Below are positions 23,377-35,300 of a DNA stretch of 64,000 nt, piece after piece. Under the pieces are notes generated by a model. The model worked only from the letters and a program-made list of their open reading frames with translations. It was not told the origin of the DNA and ran no database searches. The stretch's first letter is position 1. Each line of letters opens with the position of its first letter. The position numbers and the translations under genes were made by a program. This DNA is from a virus, in the IMG/VR virus record IMGVR_UViG_3300024518_005299, positions 1 to 64,000 of that record, one strand, 5' to 3'.

Positions 23377-24177
23377 ATGGCGACTGGAGTATATCAAATA
23401 CGGAATATTGTGAATGAGAAATGTTATATAGGAAGTGCTGCGGGGAAGAATGGGTTCGACGGTAGGTGGGGTATTCATTTACATTATTTAAGACATTCCA
23501 CGCACGCTAATAGTTATTTACAAAATGCATGGAATAAACATGGAGAGGATGCTTTTGTTTTTGAGATTATAGAAGAATGTGTGTCTGATCAATGCTTGAT
23601 GCGTGAACAACACTATCTAGATGCTCAACAACCAGAGTATAATATCAACCCTACGGTAAGTAGTCGTCTTGGTGCAAAACTTAGTGATGAGTCAAAGGCT
23701 AAAATAAGTAAAGCTCATATGGGTAAAAAGGTATCTATTGAAGAAGCTCAGCGTCTTAGAACATTAGCCTGTGGGGCAAAGCGGTCTGCTCAACATCGAG
23801 AGGCGATTAGTCAAGCTCAAAAAGGTAAATCAAAAAGTGATGAACATAGAGCTAAACTATCTCAAGCAATGATTGGTAATCCAAATCGTGTGGGAACTAA
23901 ACATAGCGCACAGTCTAAAATTAAAATTGGCGCTGCTCATAAAGGAAAGGTGGTAAGTCAAGAAACACGTATAAAAATATCTCTTGCTATGAGTAAGCGT
24001 GTAGGTTCACAAACACCATCAGCGAAGTTGGATGAAAACAAAGTTAGAAGCATTTTACAAATGTTGAATAATGGCGTTAAGCAAAAAGACATTGCTAATC
24101 AATTCAATGTTTCTGTTAATACTATTTCTAGAATCAAATTAGGGCTGGCATGGAAACATGTTACGGGAGGTGTTTAG
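23377..24177 (+). CDS. GIY-YIG homing endonuclease 2
   Basis: A 266-residue protein: GVY (4-6), YIG (17-19), RWGIHLHYL and FVFEIIE complete the nuclease domain. Residues about 105-205 carry several NUMOD-type DNA-binding repeats (SDESKAKISKAHMGKK, SAQHREAISQAQKGK, SDEHRAKLSQAMIGN). An HTH (KQKDIANQFNVSVNTISRIK) closes the protein. AAGGATAAGG precedes the ATG. Its last codons (Thr-Gly-Gly-Val) form the GGGAGG ribosome site of the next gene, which starts with GTG right after the stop. Confidence 0.85.
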   Translation: MATGVYQIRNIVNEKCYIGSAAGKNGFDGRWGIHLHYLRHSTHANSYLQNAWNKHGEDAFVFEIIEECVSDQCLMREQHYLDAQQPEYNINPTVSSRLGAKLSDESKAKISKAHMGKKVSIEEAQRLRTLACGAKRSAQHREAISQAQKGKSKSDEHRAKLSQAMIGNPNRVGTKHSAQSKIKIGAAHKGKVVSQETRIKISLAMSKRVGSQTPSAKLDENKVRSILQMLNNGVKQKDIANQFNVSVNTISRIKLGLAWKHVTGGV

Positions 24178-25236
24178 GTGTTCCATAAGTTGAGATTTTT
24201 GTTAAAGCACAGCTATAGGGAGTTTATTGACGCCGAACTTTTAAGAGACGGAAATTATGACACTATAACATCAGGGCAACAGTTTTATGATGGTGTTGAT
24301 CTTAGTAAATTAGTACCAGATACTGATGCTGAAGTGTTGGCTGAGGGTGGCTATGCCGCTGGTCAAGTTTGGCAATCACTTTTTATTAATTGGTGCTATC
24401 AAAATCCGCCAGCTCTTAATCCGTCAGTCATTCTGAATCATTGGCCTACTGCTTTTCGGGCAAGTGGTGTTTATATTGATGGTGCATTTCGTTTAGAAAA
24501 TGACGCTGTCTATCCTCATAGCGTGGATCACCTTAATGGACGTATCATTTTTGATAGTCCTATTACAGATTTTGATAAATTGATTCATGCAGACTTTACT
24601 TATAAGACAGTCAAGGTTTTAAATTTACGTGAATTTAATAATCAGTTGAGGAATGGTATATTAGAACAGCAATATAAAACTAACCCATTTACAGGAGGGC
24701 AATTAGTTTACCCATCAGGTAGCAATAAAATCGTACCACTCCCCATTATATTTGTCGAAGATGTGGGGCGTACTTTTGACGGAGGATACCAATTAGGCGA
24801 TAGGTCTCTTATCGCGCGTGATGAGTTAACTTGTGAGATTTGGGCATTAGATGAAAGTGTTCGAGATAATCTTATTGATCTTGTGTCCTTTCAGGAGGCA
24901 AAAAATGTCCCGATTATTAATTATAATATTGCCCCATTTCCTTTGTCAGGACTTAAAAATGAGTTAAGTCCAGCATATGTACCATATATTAGTTTAGCAT
25001 TAAATGAGCCTCTGCCAGGACCGGCTTTCTCAGGATTGAATCCTATAGCATATAGAGGGTTTATTAAGGAAACTGAGCTGGTAGATTTAGACACCAATTT
25101 CGGTGAATCTCATACTCAACAGGACGTCTTTGAGAGCGCTGTGGTACGTCTGGTGGTTGAGACTTATCCCATTATGCCTACGACCCCATTTGGCTTCGAT
25201 ACCAATTTAGAGGGTGACGGAGGTCTGGAGGGCTGA
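24178..25236 (+). CDS. Putative tail-terminator or neck protein, 352 aa
   Basis: It starts with GTG, one base after the stop of the endonuclease, using GGGAGG inside that gene. The protein is beta-rich (SGVYIDGAFRLENDAVYPHS; GRIIFDSPITDFDKLIHADF). No family is recognised. Placement just before the tail tube gene suggests a tail-completion role; this is inference. Confidence 0.45.
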   Translation: MFHKLRFLLKHSYREFIDAELLRDGNYDTITSGQQFYDGVDLSKLVPDTDAEVLAEGGYAAGQVWQSLFINWCYQNPPALNPSVILNHWPTAFRASGVYIDGAFRLENDAVYPHSVDHLNGRIIFDSPITDFDKLIHADFTYKTVKVLNLREFNNQLRNGILEQQYKTNPFTGGQLVYPSGSNKIVPLPIIFVEDVGRTFDGGYQLGDRSLIARDELTCEIWALDESVRDNLIDLVSFQEAKNVPIINYNIAPFPLSGLKNELSPAYVPYISLALNEPLPGPAFSGLNPIAYRGFIKETELVDLDTNFGESHTQQDVFESAVVRLVVETYPIMPTTPFGFDTNLEGDGGLEG

Positions 25237-25259
25237 ATAACTAAGGATAAATAACGATC

Positions 25260-25272
25260 TTTAGTGTATAAT
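25260..25272 (+). promoter_or_regulatory. Recurrent promoter box before the tail tube gene
   Basis: CTTTAGTGTATAA with the following T gives the best single copy, TTTAGTGTATAAT. It sits 60 bases before the ATG at 25333, in a real intergenic gap, with a TAGGAGG ribosome site in the leader. Confidence 0.7.
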
Positions 25273-25332
25273 GAAATGAGCATTATGCTTATCAGATGCA
25301 TCTGAATAGACTACGCAACTTAGGAGGTTAAA

Positions 25333-26715
25333 ATGTCAAACAGGAGAACTTTTTATGCCATCGAGCAGGTGGCTATCAAAGACAATGCTGTTGCTCCAAC
25401 TAATAGTGTGGCACCACTTCACGCGCGTGAATACGCTTCGGGTCTTTTTGCTTGTGATGCTATAGATGAGGTAGCCGGCCTATGGGAGGTCCCTCGTGGT
25501 TTGCAGTCGATGTCAATGTCGACTAATTTCAATCGCGAAACTGTCTTCCAACTCGGTCAGGTTGAACTCTACGAATATAGCGAGCGCCAGCCCGATATCG
25601 AAGTTACCCTTGAAAAAATTATCGATGGTACCAAGCCGTTGTGGTTCATGCTAACCGATCCGTCATTTACGGATCTAGTTGGAAAAACTGCGTTCTATCG
25701 TAGCGATATTGTTATGAATATCTACTCGGATACTCAATTCCGAGCCAATACCGCAACCCCATTATCAACAGTATTAGCTTCAGGTATGTATTTGTCCTCA
25801 GTGACATATACCTTCCCGATTGATGGTGCTGTAACTGAATCAGCAACTCTAGTTGGAAACGACAAGAAGTGGGCTAGCTTTGACGCTACGCTTCCCACTG
25901 AAACTGTTTCTACCTACCCACCCGCACTCACCCCGACCGATAGTGAAACTCCAGTTGGCGTACCATCTGGCGTGTTTGGTCATGAAGGGGATGCTGGCAA
26001 GCAAGAGCTAGCTGGTGGCGATGGTGGCTTTGGTATTCTAGTTGTAGGTTCTGGTGTGCAGCGTCGTGAGGAAGTCGACATCCGTCGTTCGATATTACCG
26101 TCCGATATCCCAGGTGTCCTCGTCGCTCTCGGTTCTGGCGTGAGCACTGTGCAATTAGAACAGAAGGGTTATATGGCTGTGGGTTGTTCTGGCGCCGTTG
26201 ACTCTGCCGGAAATGCACGCACTCAACTAGTAGCTTCTGCCAACGCAAGTGGTGTCGTTGACCATATCCAGTCAATTACTGTCAATGCAGATATTGGTAG
26301 GGATGACGTCTTCGAACTCGGTTCGAAACGTCCATTCTCCAAGTATGTGACCTTCCCTGTGGAAGTAACAACTGCAATTGAAGTAGTGACTTCACAAGGT
26401 GATCTAGTAGATGCTGAGGCGGGGGTTGATTGTGAAACATCTTCTCAAACCACAGATAATACTATCATCATTCGTACTTGTGATGGTCTCCAAGTTGATG
26501 CTGGCGATGTTAACGTTCTAACGAATATTGACATGGGAGGTGGTGAAGCTGGTGGTGATAATATGACCATCACTTACAACTACAGTTCATTCAACAGTCT
26601 TACCGTGAGTCATGATAGATTCCATCCGAATCACCGTGTGTTGGTGTTCGAGCGTGGTGGTAAGTTCAATGTTGGTGCTGCGCCATTCCCCAATTTATTT
26701 GATGATGGTGCGTAA
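25333..26715 (+). CDS. Major tail tube protein
   Basis: A 460-residue protein. The N-terminal part has a segment common to tail tube proteins of large phages: RGLQSMSMSTNFNRETVFQL and QVELYEYSERQPDIEVTLEK, with TKPLWFMLTDPS. The middle and C-terminus are beta-rich with Gly and Ser, perhaps an extra surface domain. It has its own promoter box and is followed by a strong terminator, as expected for a highly expressed virion protein. The tape measure lies three genes downstream. Confidence 0.7.
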   Translation: MSNRRTFYAIEQVAIKDNAVAPTNSVAPLHAREYASGLFACDAIDEVAGLWEVPRGLQSMSMSTNFNRETVFQLGQVELYEYSERQPDIEVTLEKIIDGTKPLWFMLTDPSFTDLVGKTAFYRSDIVMNIYSDTQFRANTATPLSTVLASGMYLSSVTYTFPIDGAVTESATLVGNDKKWASFDATLPTETVSTYPPALTPTDSETPVGVPSGVFGHEGDAGKQELAGGDGGFGILVVGSGVQRREEVDIRRSILPSDIPGVLVALGSGVSTVQLEQKGYMAVGCSGAVDSAGNARTQLVASANASGVVDHIQSITVNADIGRDDVFELGSKRPFSKYVTFPVEVTTAIEVVTSQGDLVDAEAGVDCETSSQTTDNTIIIRTCDGLQVDAGDVNVLTNIDMGGGEAGGDNMTITYNYSSFNSLTVSHDRFHPNHRVLVFERGGKFNVGAAPFPNLFDDGA

Positions 26716-26739
26716 TAGCAATAGTTAGGGATTGATAAA

Positions 26740-26772
26740 GGCTCGCCCTCCTAGTGGGGGCGAGTCTTTCTT
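26740..26772 (+). terminator. Rho-independent terminator after the tail tube gene
   Basis: GGCTCGCCCTC pairs with GGGGGCGAGTC (11 pairs, two of them G-U) around CTAGT, followed by TTTCTTT. It separates the tail tube unit from the assembly genes. Confidence 0.85.
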
Positions 26773-26792
26773 TGGGTATGGGAAGGATAGGT

Positions 26793-28097
26793 ATGGGAGA
26801 CGAGGTTGATGTTACTGAATTATTAGATGCAGTAATCTGGGGACGTCGCATCATTGAAGTCAGCGACGATACCACATTTGTATTACGTCCGCTCACATTG
26901 GAAGAGCGCAATATGGGGAATTACATCTACAAACAATCCATGAAAAAAATGGCGGCAGATGGCACCTTAACGCGCGAACAGCTCATCAAGCAGTCGATTC
27001 AGCATGGATTATGGAAAGCTGACTATAGCGATGATTTAGAAAAATTACGTGCAGAGGTAGTAGTTCAGACAAAAGTGCTTGAAGAAGAAGAGGCTGATAA
27101 AATGCTTGATAGTCAGGGTAAGCCAAAGCGTAAAACTCCCACCTCAAAATATATAAAGCTTAAAGGACGGATTGATAAACTCACAGAGACCATCCGTAAG
27201 CTCGAAGAAGCCTACGCTTCATATATCGAATTACCGAGCGCGGAGCATCAAGCAGAGTGTTCAAGGGGTACTTATTTCCTACATTGCGCAACGCTGTCTT
27301 TCCCTAGCATGAATCCAATTTGGCCTTCTCTGCAGGATCTAAAAGATTCTACTGACACCGTCCTAGTATTAGAGTTGATGCGCGCCTACTACGCTGAATC
27401 AATAGCGAGTGAGGCTGAAATTCGTAGGATAGCCCGTTCAGGATTTTGGCGCTGTAAGTGGATGGGGTCAAAAAAGAATCGTGGTGTAAAAACACTCTTT
27501 GATAGAGAAATGTACGATCTGACTATGGATCAATTCCAACTAGTATATTGGTCACAGATTTACGACTCGGCATATGAAGCTATGGAGCCGCCATCTGACG
27601 AGGTTGTTGATGATGATAAGCTATTCGATCGCTGGCTTGATGACCAGAATCAAAAGCGTAAACAAAAGAATAAAGCGTCTGCCTTCAATAAGAAGACTAA
27701 CCACCTGACTAGGGGCGCTGATGGACAAGAGGTCGGTTTTGACGCACAGGGCGAATTCTGTGAAGACTGTACGTGCGGCATTAAAGACACGGCAGCAGCT
27801 CGCGGTTATGATAAACGTGGGCATGTTCACGATCCTAGTTGCTCTTATGGAGTTTATATTTATTATAACAATGATAAAAGGCAATCTAAGGTAGAAGAGA
27901 TTCAGTCTATTAATCCACTAGTGGTACGTAAAATACTTGGCAATGAACAAAAGCGTCTTGAGGTTGCTGGTGTCGAGGGTATAAAAGAAGAGCATCTCAG
28001 AGGAGATAGGACTCGTTCTGCGCTAGGTATGGGGACGCAATATCATGGTAGTGGAGAGGCAGGTAGAGGTAAACAGGGCAGAGTACGCCCCAGTTAG
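26793..28097 (+). CDS. Putative tail assembly protein with a Cys/His cluster, 434 aa
   Basis: The ATG at 26793 is preferred over upstream ones (26754, 26778) because GGAAGGATAGG stands before it. The N-terminus (DTTFVLRPLTLEERNMGNYI) resembles tail assembly chaperone starts. The middle is a charged coiled coil (LTETIRKLEEAYASYIE). Near 330-355 a Cys/His group (CEDCTCGIK ... GHVHDPSC) probably binds metal. Position between tail tube and tape measure supports a tail assembly role. Confidence 0.5.
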   Translation: MGDEVDVTELLDAVIWGRRIIEVSDDTTFVLRPLTLEERNMGNYIYKQSMKKMAADGTLTREQLIKQSIQHGLWKADYSDDLEKLRAEVVVQTKVLEEEEADKMLDSQGKPKRKTPTSKYIKLKGRIDKLTETIRKLEEAYASYIELPSAEHQAECSRGTYFLHCATLSFPSMNPIWPSLQDLKDSTDTVLVLELMRAYYAESIASEAEIRRIARSGFWRCKWMGSKKNRGVKTLFDREMYDLTMDQFQLVYWSQIYDSAYEAMEPPSDEVVDDDKLFDRWLDDQNQKRKQKNKASAFNKKTNHLTRGADGQEVGFDAQGEFCEDCTCGIKDTAAARGYDKRGHVHDPSCSYGVYIYYNNDKRQSKVEEIQSINPLVVRKILGNEQKRLEVAGVEGIKEEHLRGDRTRSALGMGTQYHGSGEAGRGKQGRVRPS

Positions 28098-28106
28098 GAG
28101 TAGATA

Positions 28107-28640
28107 ATGGAGTTTGAATTAGTGATAAAAAAGAGATTAAATGGTATGACGGCTCGTCTCTTAGCCAATATTGAGCATACTGTAGGCGTCAAGCTTAATC
28201 AAATACGTAATAGTGATGAGTTCACATTGACGGGTGGTGATCTTAATATTATCCGTAATGAGATCCTCAATGCTGCTGGGGACACAACTAGGTCTCTAGC
28301 GCCCTTAGTAAGCGTGTCTAAGCCTGGTCAGATATCATTTAGCAGGAATACCATTGCGGCACTTAATAAGGCTGAGGTCGATATTTTAGAAACATCTGAT
28401 ATACCACTATTTAAAGTCTTCGGTGATTTTAATTTACTGTATAAAATTCGCAAGGAAGTGGGTGTCGGTGTAGTGTATAATAAAACATATACGTGTGTGG
28501 GAATTGACGATATCGTGGATTCTCTTATACCGTTTTTGGATTCAGCACAGATTGCTGGTATCAAGATTGCTGACGGTGAGTATTGTGGTTGGCGAGATGC
28601 TGTATGTGAGCTATATCTGGAGGAATTAGGAGATGAGTGA
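28107..28640 (+). CDS. Putative tail assembly chaperone component, 177 aa
   Basis: A protein starting MEFELVIKKRLNGMTARLLA. It has no known domain. It lies in the usual place for tail assembly chaperones and overlaps the next gene by eight bases. In many siphophages two such frames are joined by programmed frameshifting; no slippery heptamer is obvious in the overlap. Confidence 0.45.
   Translation: MEFELVIKKRLNGMTARLLANIEHTVGVKLNQIRNSDEFTLTGGDLNIIRNEILNAAGDTTRSLAPLVSVSKPGQISFSRNTIAALNKAEVDILETSDIPLFKVFGDFNLLYKIRKEVGVGVVYNKTYTCVGIDDIVDSLIPFLDSAQIAGIKIADGEYCGWRDAVCELYLEELGDE
28469..28481 (+). promoter_or_regulatory. Promoter box match inside coding sequence
   Basis: TGTAGTGTATAAT lies within the previous gene (codons for GVVYN). 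It matches the TAGTGTATAAT core perfectly and is 150 bases before the next gene and 900 before the tape measure. It could be an internal promoter or chance. Confidence 0.3.
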
Positions 28641-29352
28641 CGGAGTGGAATTTGATTCAGTAGTGGAAGGAAAGGAAGTTAAGCTAAGGCTTATAGTCGA
28701 GAATCTGGACATCGAGCGGAAGTGTGACCATGAGTATCACCTGGCGTATACCCAGCTTATGCAAAAGGGTATTTTGCCAAAGGCGACATTAGAGCGAGAC
28801 ATGAAAGAGCATGATATTTGGAGGGATAGTGACGAGGAGCAGCTTGCCGAGATCCAACGTCAGTTAGTTGATCTTCAAATTAAACTAGAAGCGGCTACAA
28901 CTCATGAGGAAGGATTAGCTATCGCAAAAGACATGGGTATCTTGCGAGCTGATTGTCTTAAGCTAGTTGAGGCCAAGGCGGCAGTTTTGTCTAATTCATG
29001 TGAGTCTTTGGCTGATGGTATTCGCCGCGATGCTTATATCGCTTATGCTACGGTATATATGGACACCGGAAAGAAGGTTTTTCGTGATTATCACGACTTC
29101 CTATTACGCGCTAATGAGCCGGTGGTATACGCCGCCCAAGAACAGCTACTGTCTATTGCTGCGGAAACATTTCAAGCATCTTTGATGGGCTTGCCCGAAG
29201 TAGATTATGTGCGCTCTGTAGAAACACAAATCAAGGATGACGCCGATCGAGTAGAGGCTGAGGCTGCTACGGCAACGAAAAAGAAAGCTACTCGTAAAAA
29301 GGGTAAGAAGAAAGCTAAGAAGAAAACAACTAGACGTAAGTCAATTAATTAA
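28633..29352 (+). CDS. Putative tail assembly chaperone component, 239 aa
   Basis: Acidic and helical for most of its length (EQLAEIQRQLVDLQIKLEAA), then ending in about 30 residues dominated by Lys, Arg and Thr (KKKATRKKGKKKAKKKTTRR). It stands directly before the tape measure gene with a GGAGGAATTAGGAG ribosome site. The role is inferred from position; the basic tail is unusual and could bind the acidic chaperone body or nucleic acid. Confidence 0.5.
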   Translation: MSDGVEFDSVVEGKEVKLRLIVENLDIERKCDHEYHLAYTQLMQKGILPKATLERDMKEHDIWRDSDEEQLAEIQRQLVDLQIKLEAATTHEEGLAIAKDMGILRADCLKLVEAKAAVLSNSCESLADGIRRDAYIAYATVYMDTGKKVFRDYHDFLLRANEPVVYAAQEQLLSIAAETFQASLMGLPEVDYVRSVETQIKDDADRVEAEAATATKKKATRKKGKKKAKKKTTRRKSIN

Positions 29353-29372
29353 TCTTTACTTAAGGAAGACGG

Positions 29373-32300
29373 ATGGCTGATAAATTTTCAATTGAGGCGA
29401 AGCTGCTTATTTCTGGAGTAGATGTCAAGGGAGATTTAAATGCAGGTACGCTAAAATTTAAGATCGATACGTCTGCGCTAAAGAAATTAGTGGTAGATGC
29501 AGCTGCCGCTGCGAAAAAAGTCAAAGCCAAGTTTGATAATATCAAGCTTAAAAAGCTCAAGCTTGAGGTTAATAAGAGTAGCCTGAAGTCGATCGAGGCG
29601 CAAATTCGAAAAGCGGTTCAGAGTGCTGTTGCAAAAACTAAGGTTAGCCTTCAAACTTCAGTAGCTGGTGGAACTAAAACCGACCCATTCAAAGCACAGC
29701 GACAGGCAGCAGTCAAGTCATCTCAGTCGTTAATGACCCTACATCAATTAACCAAACAGGTTAATCAAGGTTTAAGATCACTGATTCGCACTATGAATTC
29801 TGCGCGACCTGGTCCGGCGGCGGCGGCAGGTAAAGGAAGTCTTCCGTTCCCCGCTGGTGCTCGTACTATTAGCGTAGGCGCACTAGGTGGTAGCGGAGGC
29901 GGTGGCGGTGGAGGCGGCAGAGGCGGCGCTGGTGGTGGATTTGCTGGAGGTGGAAACGGCGGTGGTGGGGTTAGACAGCTAGCAGCTGGGTTAAATACCG
30001 TTACAGCATCAACCAATGAGGCAAAAACAGGATTCCAAGAATTAGTAGACTTGTCAGAACAGGTAGGTAGGAAAGCCGCTGCATTCCGTGGTGTTGCTAT
30101 CGCTATCAACGCTGTTGTGACCGCGTCACAGGCAGCAGCAAAATTCATTATCGAATTCAATGACTCATTGATCGAAGTTAATAAGATTCTTCAACTAACT
30201 GATAGATCACTACAAGTATTAGGTAATGATCTGTTTGAGTTATCTGCTAAGACTGGTGTCGCAGTTGATCAAACTATTGCAATTTCAGAATCGTTTGCTC
30301 GTGCTGGCTTGTCAGGACGTGGATATGGTTCTATCGTTGAATTGACGGATCGCGCCCTTGTTGGCTTGCAAGGCACAACACTAGAAGCCTCGCAGGTTAC
30401 CCAGTTATTCATTCAGATTATTCAGCAGGTCGAGGGTGGTGTTCGTGGTCTAAATAAAGAGCTTATTACCTCAGCTAAACTATTCGATGTTTTAGGTAAG
30501 GCAGAGGACATTACTGCATCTAAAGCAACAGACGTACAGGCTGCATTCAAACGTTCCGCAGCTTCACTCTTTGCAACTGGTGTTTCTATTGAACAAGCTA
30601 CTACCCTAATCTCTGTTCTCCAAGAGAGAACTCAGCGTGGTGGTGATGTTATCGGTACTGCACTTAAGACCTTAGCCTCTCGTATCTCTAGCTCTACTTC
30701 AGACGCTACTAAGGCTCTTAATTCAATTGGTGTAGCTACTATCGACCAAGAAGGCAATTTGCGCAACTTGTTTGAGGTTCTAGAAGATACCGCTGTTGCT
30801 TTCAATGGCTTAACAGAATCTGAGCAGGCAGACGTAGCCGTTAAAGCAGCTGGTATTCGCCAAGTGGAGGTCTTCCGTGCTGCCGTACAAAACTTTAATC
30901 GAGTACAGGATGTAAACAATCAACTCATAGCCGCTAATGGTGATGCTGCTCGTAAGGCAGCTGCTGAACAAACCAAGCTAGCAGTTGTTATAGAAAAGAT
31001 TAAGAATGCTTTTCAAAAATTAGTAAGGACCGCCTCTGAGGGTATCATCGGCGAAATATTCGTTGGTGTAATTACTCTTGCTGAAAAGGCTGCTACTAGT
31101 GTAGCTAATCTAGATAGAAAGTTCGGTGGCGTTCTCTCTACGCTTACTGGTTTATTAGGTCTTGGCTTAGGTATCAAAGTAATCGCGCCATTAGTTGCCG
31201 GCATTAGCAAGGCTATTGCAGCCGTAGGTGGTCTTGGACGACATACTGGGATAGTAGCTAGCACTGTACAAAACAAGGTAAACCCCGCTATCATGCAGAC
31301 AGCAGCGGCGACGGCCAATGCTAATAGTCAAATGGCACAGTTTTCAGCTAGCACTGCTCAGGCAGCTGTTAACGCTCAACGCCTTGCAGCCGCGTCGGGT
31401 GGCGGGATCGGCAGTCCAGGCGCCGTCATGGTTGGTGGCAAGTCTCGACAAGGTCCACAATTCGGCACGGTCCTTGGGGGTGTAGAAAAACAAACCTCTA
31501 GACTTTCTAAAGGCTTGGGAAAAATTGGCAGTATGTTTAAGACTGTGTCGACTAGTTTTATAACCCTTGGCTTAGTTGCTAGTGGCGCAGGCGCTGCCGT
31601 TCAAGGTCTTGCTGAACAGTTCCGAAAAGCCGGCGACTCTGCGTCAGCTACTGCAGCAGATGTTGGTGGAGGTCTTTTAAAAGGAGCTGGGCAGGGAGTT
31701 TTTGCAGGTTCTCTTATCGGTGGTCCTGTAGGTGCCGTATTAGGTGGAGTCATTGGTAGTCTTATTGGTGTATTTGAACCATTAAAACGGGCTCTAGGGC
31801 TTGCGGGTGAAACTGTTGAGGATTTACGTCGACAATATCTTAAATTGGGCATAGTACAATCTGAGAATGGGGAAATTACTGCTGAAGTTTCTGATCAACT
31901 AGATAAGGCATTACGTAATCTAAAAGCCGTTAAGGGTCTCGAAGGTAGGGATTTTGATAAAATTGATTTATCTGATCCTGAGCGTGATCGACAAAGAAGC
32001 AGCGCATTCAAAGGCGCTCGTGGCTCATTTGATGTTTCTGCCGTTGGTTCAGAATTTGGTGATCAACTCAATACCACCATTAATAAATTATTAGCAGCTC
32101 AAGGCGCTACAGGCTTAGATATTGGAGGGCCTGGCTTTAATAAAGCGGATTCTCCTACTCTTAAAAAAGCTAGTGAGAAAACAATTAGAGAAATTGAAAA
32201 GGCATTAGTTTCTGCAGCGCTAGAATTTGAACTTGATCCCGCAGTCATAAAATCAATTGTTGCCGAAAATCTTAAAAAAATAGCTGCTGTTACTGTTCAA

Positions 32301-35300
32301 AGTCCATTAGCAAAAAGAAATACCGGCGCGGCGATTCCGCCTATCTTAAAGGAAGCAAAGGCGGCTATTGCGAAAGCAGCGGCGCGTCAGATTACAGACG
32401 TTAGGGTCCGAAGGGTTGTTGGTAAACGTGAAGAGACTGCTTCGGCTATTGGATCGATTGGTGGTCAAGCTCCCTTAGGCAATATTGAAAAATTTCTTGA
32501 TGTTCCAGTAAATAGATTAGAAGTTGCATTGCGTACTTTTATTGCTGATTTGGGACGAGAGGTGCTAAAATTAAATGAAGCACAGCTGAAGGCAAGCACC
32601 CCACAAAAACAACTAGCTGATGCAATGGCGGAAAATGCTCAATCAAATCTTAAATTTATTCAAGAGCGCATTGCTTTAGAAAAAACAGATGCTTCCACGC
32701 GTGCAAGGGAGGCGTTCTCTAAAGCTCCTAACGCGAAGAATAAACTTTTTGAAACTCTACCTCAACTTATTGGATCGTTCGCAGCTGAAGGAAAAGAGCT
32801 GGATAATAATGCAGTAACTAAGCTAAGAGAACAACAAAAGACACTTGCGGAATTTATGAATACGGCTGGCAATTTAGATATTGCTGATCTATTCAGTACA
32901 GATGAGGCTACGGCGAAAGAGATTAAGGAAAGATTTTCGCGCACTACGGGTGATGCGGCGAAGGCTGTGTTTGAGGCTCTAGTTGGTGCTCAAAAGCAAA
33001 TTGCAGCAAAAGGTATTGTCGATCCCAATCAGCAGCGTCAAATCACAGCATCAGCGCTGTCCGACGCGTCGAGTGATGTTGATGCGCTTGGTAGTAAACG
33101 ATTTGATGCTGTTGCCGAGAACGCAGCAAAATTTAGCAAAGCGCTACTTAAATTAGATGAAGAAGGCTTTAGGGCTATCATCAAAACAAATGCCTTATTA
33201 GTCACCGCACTTAAAAAGCGCATCAGTGAGGAGGCGCGTCTATTGTCATTGGATAAGCGTCGTCGCGAGGCTACCGCTTTGAATGCTCGCGCTGCGGTGG
33301 AGGAACTCACTGGTATTCGTCGTCTAGTTGCTGAACGAGAGATCGAAACACAACTCATCAATGCAAATATTGCAGCGTCACAAACCAGATTAACTTCTCT
33401 TAGTCAAGAAGAAGCGAAGATCAGGGCTATTAAAGAGACAGAATCAAATCGTGCTAGTATCCTTACTCGACTTAAAGTCATTGAAGAGACTCGGGCGAAT
33501 GAGGAAGTTAAGCTATCTAGTCTAGTGGGTAAGAAACGCGTGAGTGATATGCGTAATGTCTTGCAAGTTGCTAAATTAGCTACGGCTGCATCTAAGAAAG
33601 TCGTTAGTGAAGAGCGTAGTCGTATCGGCGCGTTGGCTGATATTAGCACCATACTATCTGTAGATCAATCTCAGTTAACAAAGTTCAATGCAGAATTAGC
33701 TACTCTAGGTGCTCAGTTTAAGAATTCACAGGCGCAACTAGCAGCGGAAGCAGCTGTCGTCAATGCCACTATCACCGATCAAGCTGAAAAGGAAAAGCAA
33801 CTAGGTGATATAAAGAAGCGCGGCGCAGCAATCGCCCTCGCGCAAGCCAAAGCCGAAGCGGACATTATTGCTAAGCGTCGTGAGGCGATTAAGCAGGTGT
33901 CACAGCAGCTACTAAGTAATCAGCAGGAACAAGTGACTGCGCAGAAAGCTATTATTGACGCCACTAAAGGCGTGTCCGATGCTTTTGAAAATTACCTACA
34001 GGCTGTAGATGGCGCTATCATGGCGACCACTCGTTACAACTTAGGACTAGAAATAGCTTCAATTGCGGCTGAAAAAGTTACCGGCGGGTTTACTGGTATA
34101 CGTGATGAGCTAGGCGCAGTGCAAGACGCCTTCCGTGATGCTGAACAATTAGCGCGTGATCTAGGAGCCAGTGAATCAACTCTAGTAGATATTAGACGAG
34201 AGTCTATCAATCAACAGTTAACTCTATTCAATAACTTGTTGCAACAGCAGTCACAACTAGCTCGTAGTTTCTTCACTAGCTCCGCGCAAGATCAAGCAGA
34301 TCTCTTTCAAGGCCTTCAAGAAGCCCAGGGGGTCGCAGACGTACTTGGTGGAAGCTTTGAAGCCTTTAAGAAGAAGGGCGAGGGTGCTATTAATGATCTA
34401 GGTGCTCGGCTTCTAGCCTTACCCCAAGAAGCACGACAACGGGTCGTTTCCTCTCTAGAGACGTTATCTGGAGTCGGTGGCTCAGTTGGTGGTTTTACTG
34501 CTGATGAATTACTTACAGCTATTGAAACAGCATCTCTAGGTGTTAGTGGAGAAGGATTACAAGTAGATCCTCTCTTCGAGGTGCAAAATCGTATTGCTCA
34601 GCTTACTGAAGAACAGGCTCGTTTGGCGACAGAAGAGCTTATCACAGCTAATGAAGGAGTGCAGACAGCTAAAACACAACTAGAGATTGCTGAGGCGGCG
34701 AAGGATCTCGCGGAGATTCAGCTTGATCGTATTAAAGAGGAGGGCGAGAAGCTTCGTGGTAAACTTAATGATCTCCAGGGTAGTTTAAATACTATCCTAT
34801 TACAGCAAGATCAAACAGCGAAATTGGGATTTAGTGCTGTGACTAGCGCCGTGGCAAGAGCGGCAAATGATGTTGTAACAAAATTGCCTGACGCTTTTAG
34901 TGTTAAAGTGGCTGAAGCTTTCCGGGAAGTCCTTCAGGCAGGCGGGCAGTCCATCCCTACTGTGCGTGAATTTAGTGGGAATAAGTTAAGTCAAAGTACC
35001 CCCAAGGGACGTGGAAGGGAGCAGGTGGACGCTAGGCGTGCTCAGGGGGCTAATCTGGCTGAACAGGCGCGGGTGGCATCGCAAGGCGCGAACGGCACCG
35101 TGGTCCCTGCTAGCGCCGCTCAGGGGGCTCCTACTGGGAGAGGCTCGAACAATCCTAATGATCCAGGCTCTGAGCAGACAAATCGTAACTTATCGTCTAT
35201 TCTAGATGAATTAAAGAGCATTAAAACTAATAGTGATGCCAATCTAGTAGCCACTCAAGAAATCCGTGATACCAATGGTAATCAAATTGGCACAGCTGCT

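Noticed and set aside
28600-28660. Programmed frameshift joining the two tail assembly genes
   Set aside because: No slippery heptamer is visible in the eight-base overlap, and the second gene has its own ribosome site.
29765-30160. Leftward frame rich in proline inside the tape measure
   Set aside because: It is the reverse reading of the Gly-rich linker codons and has no ribosome site or homology.
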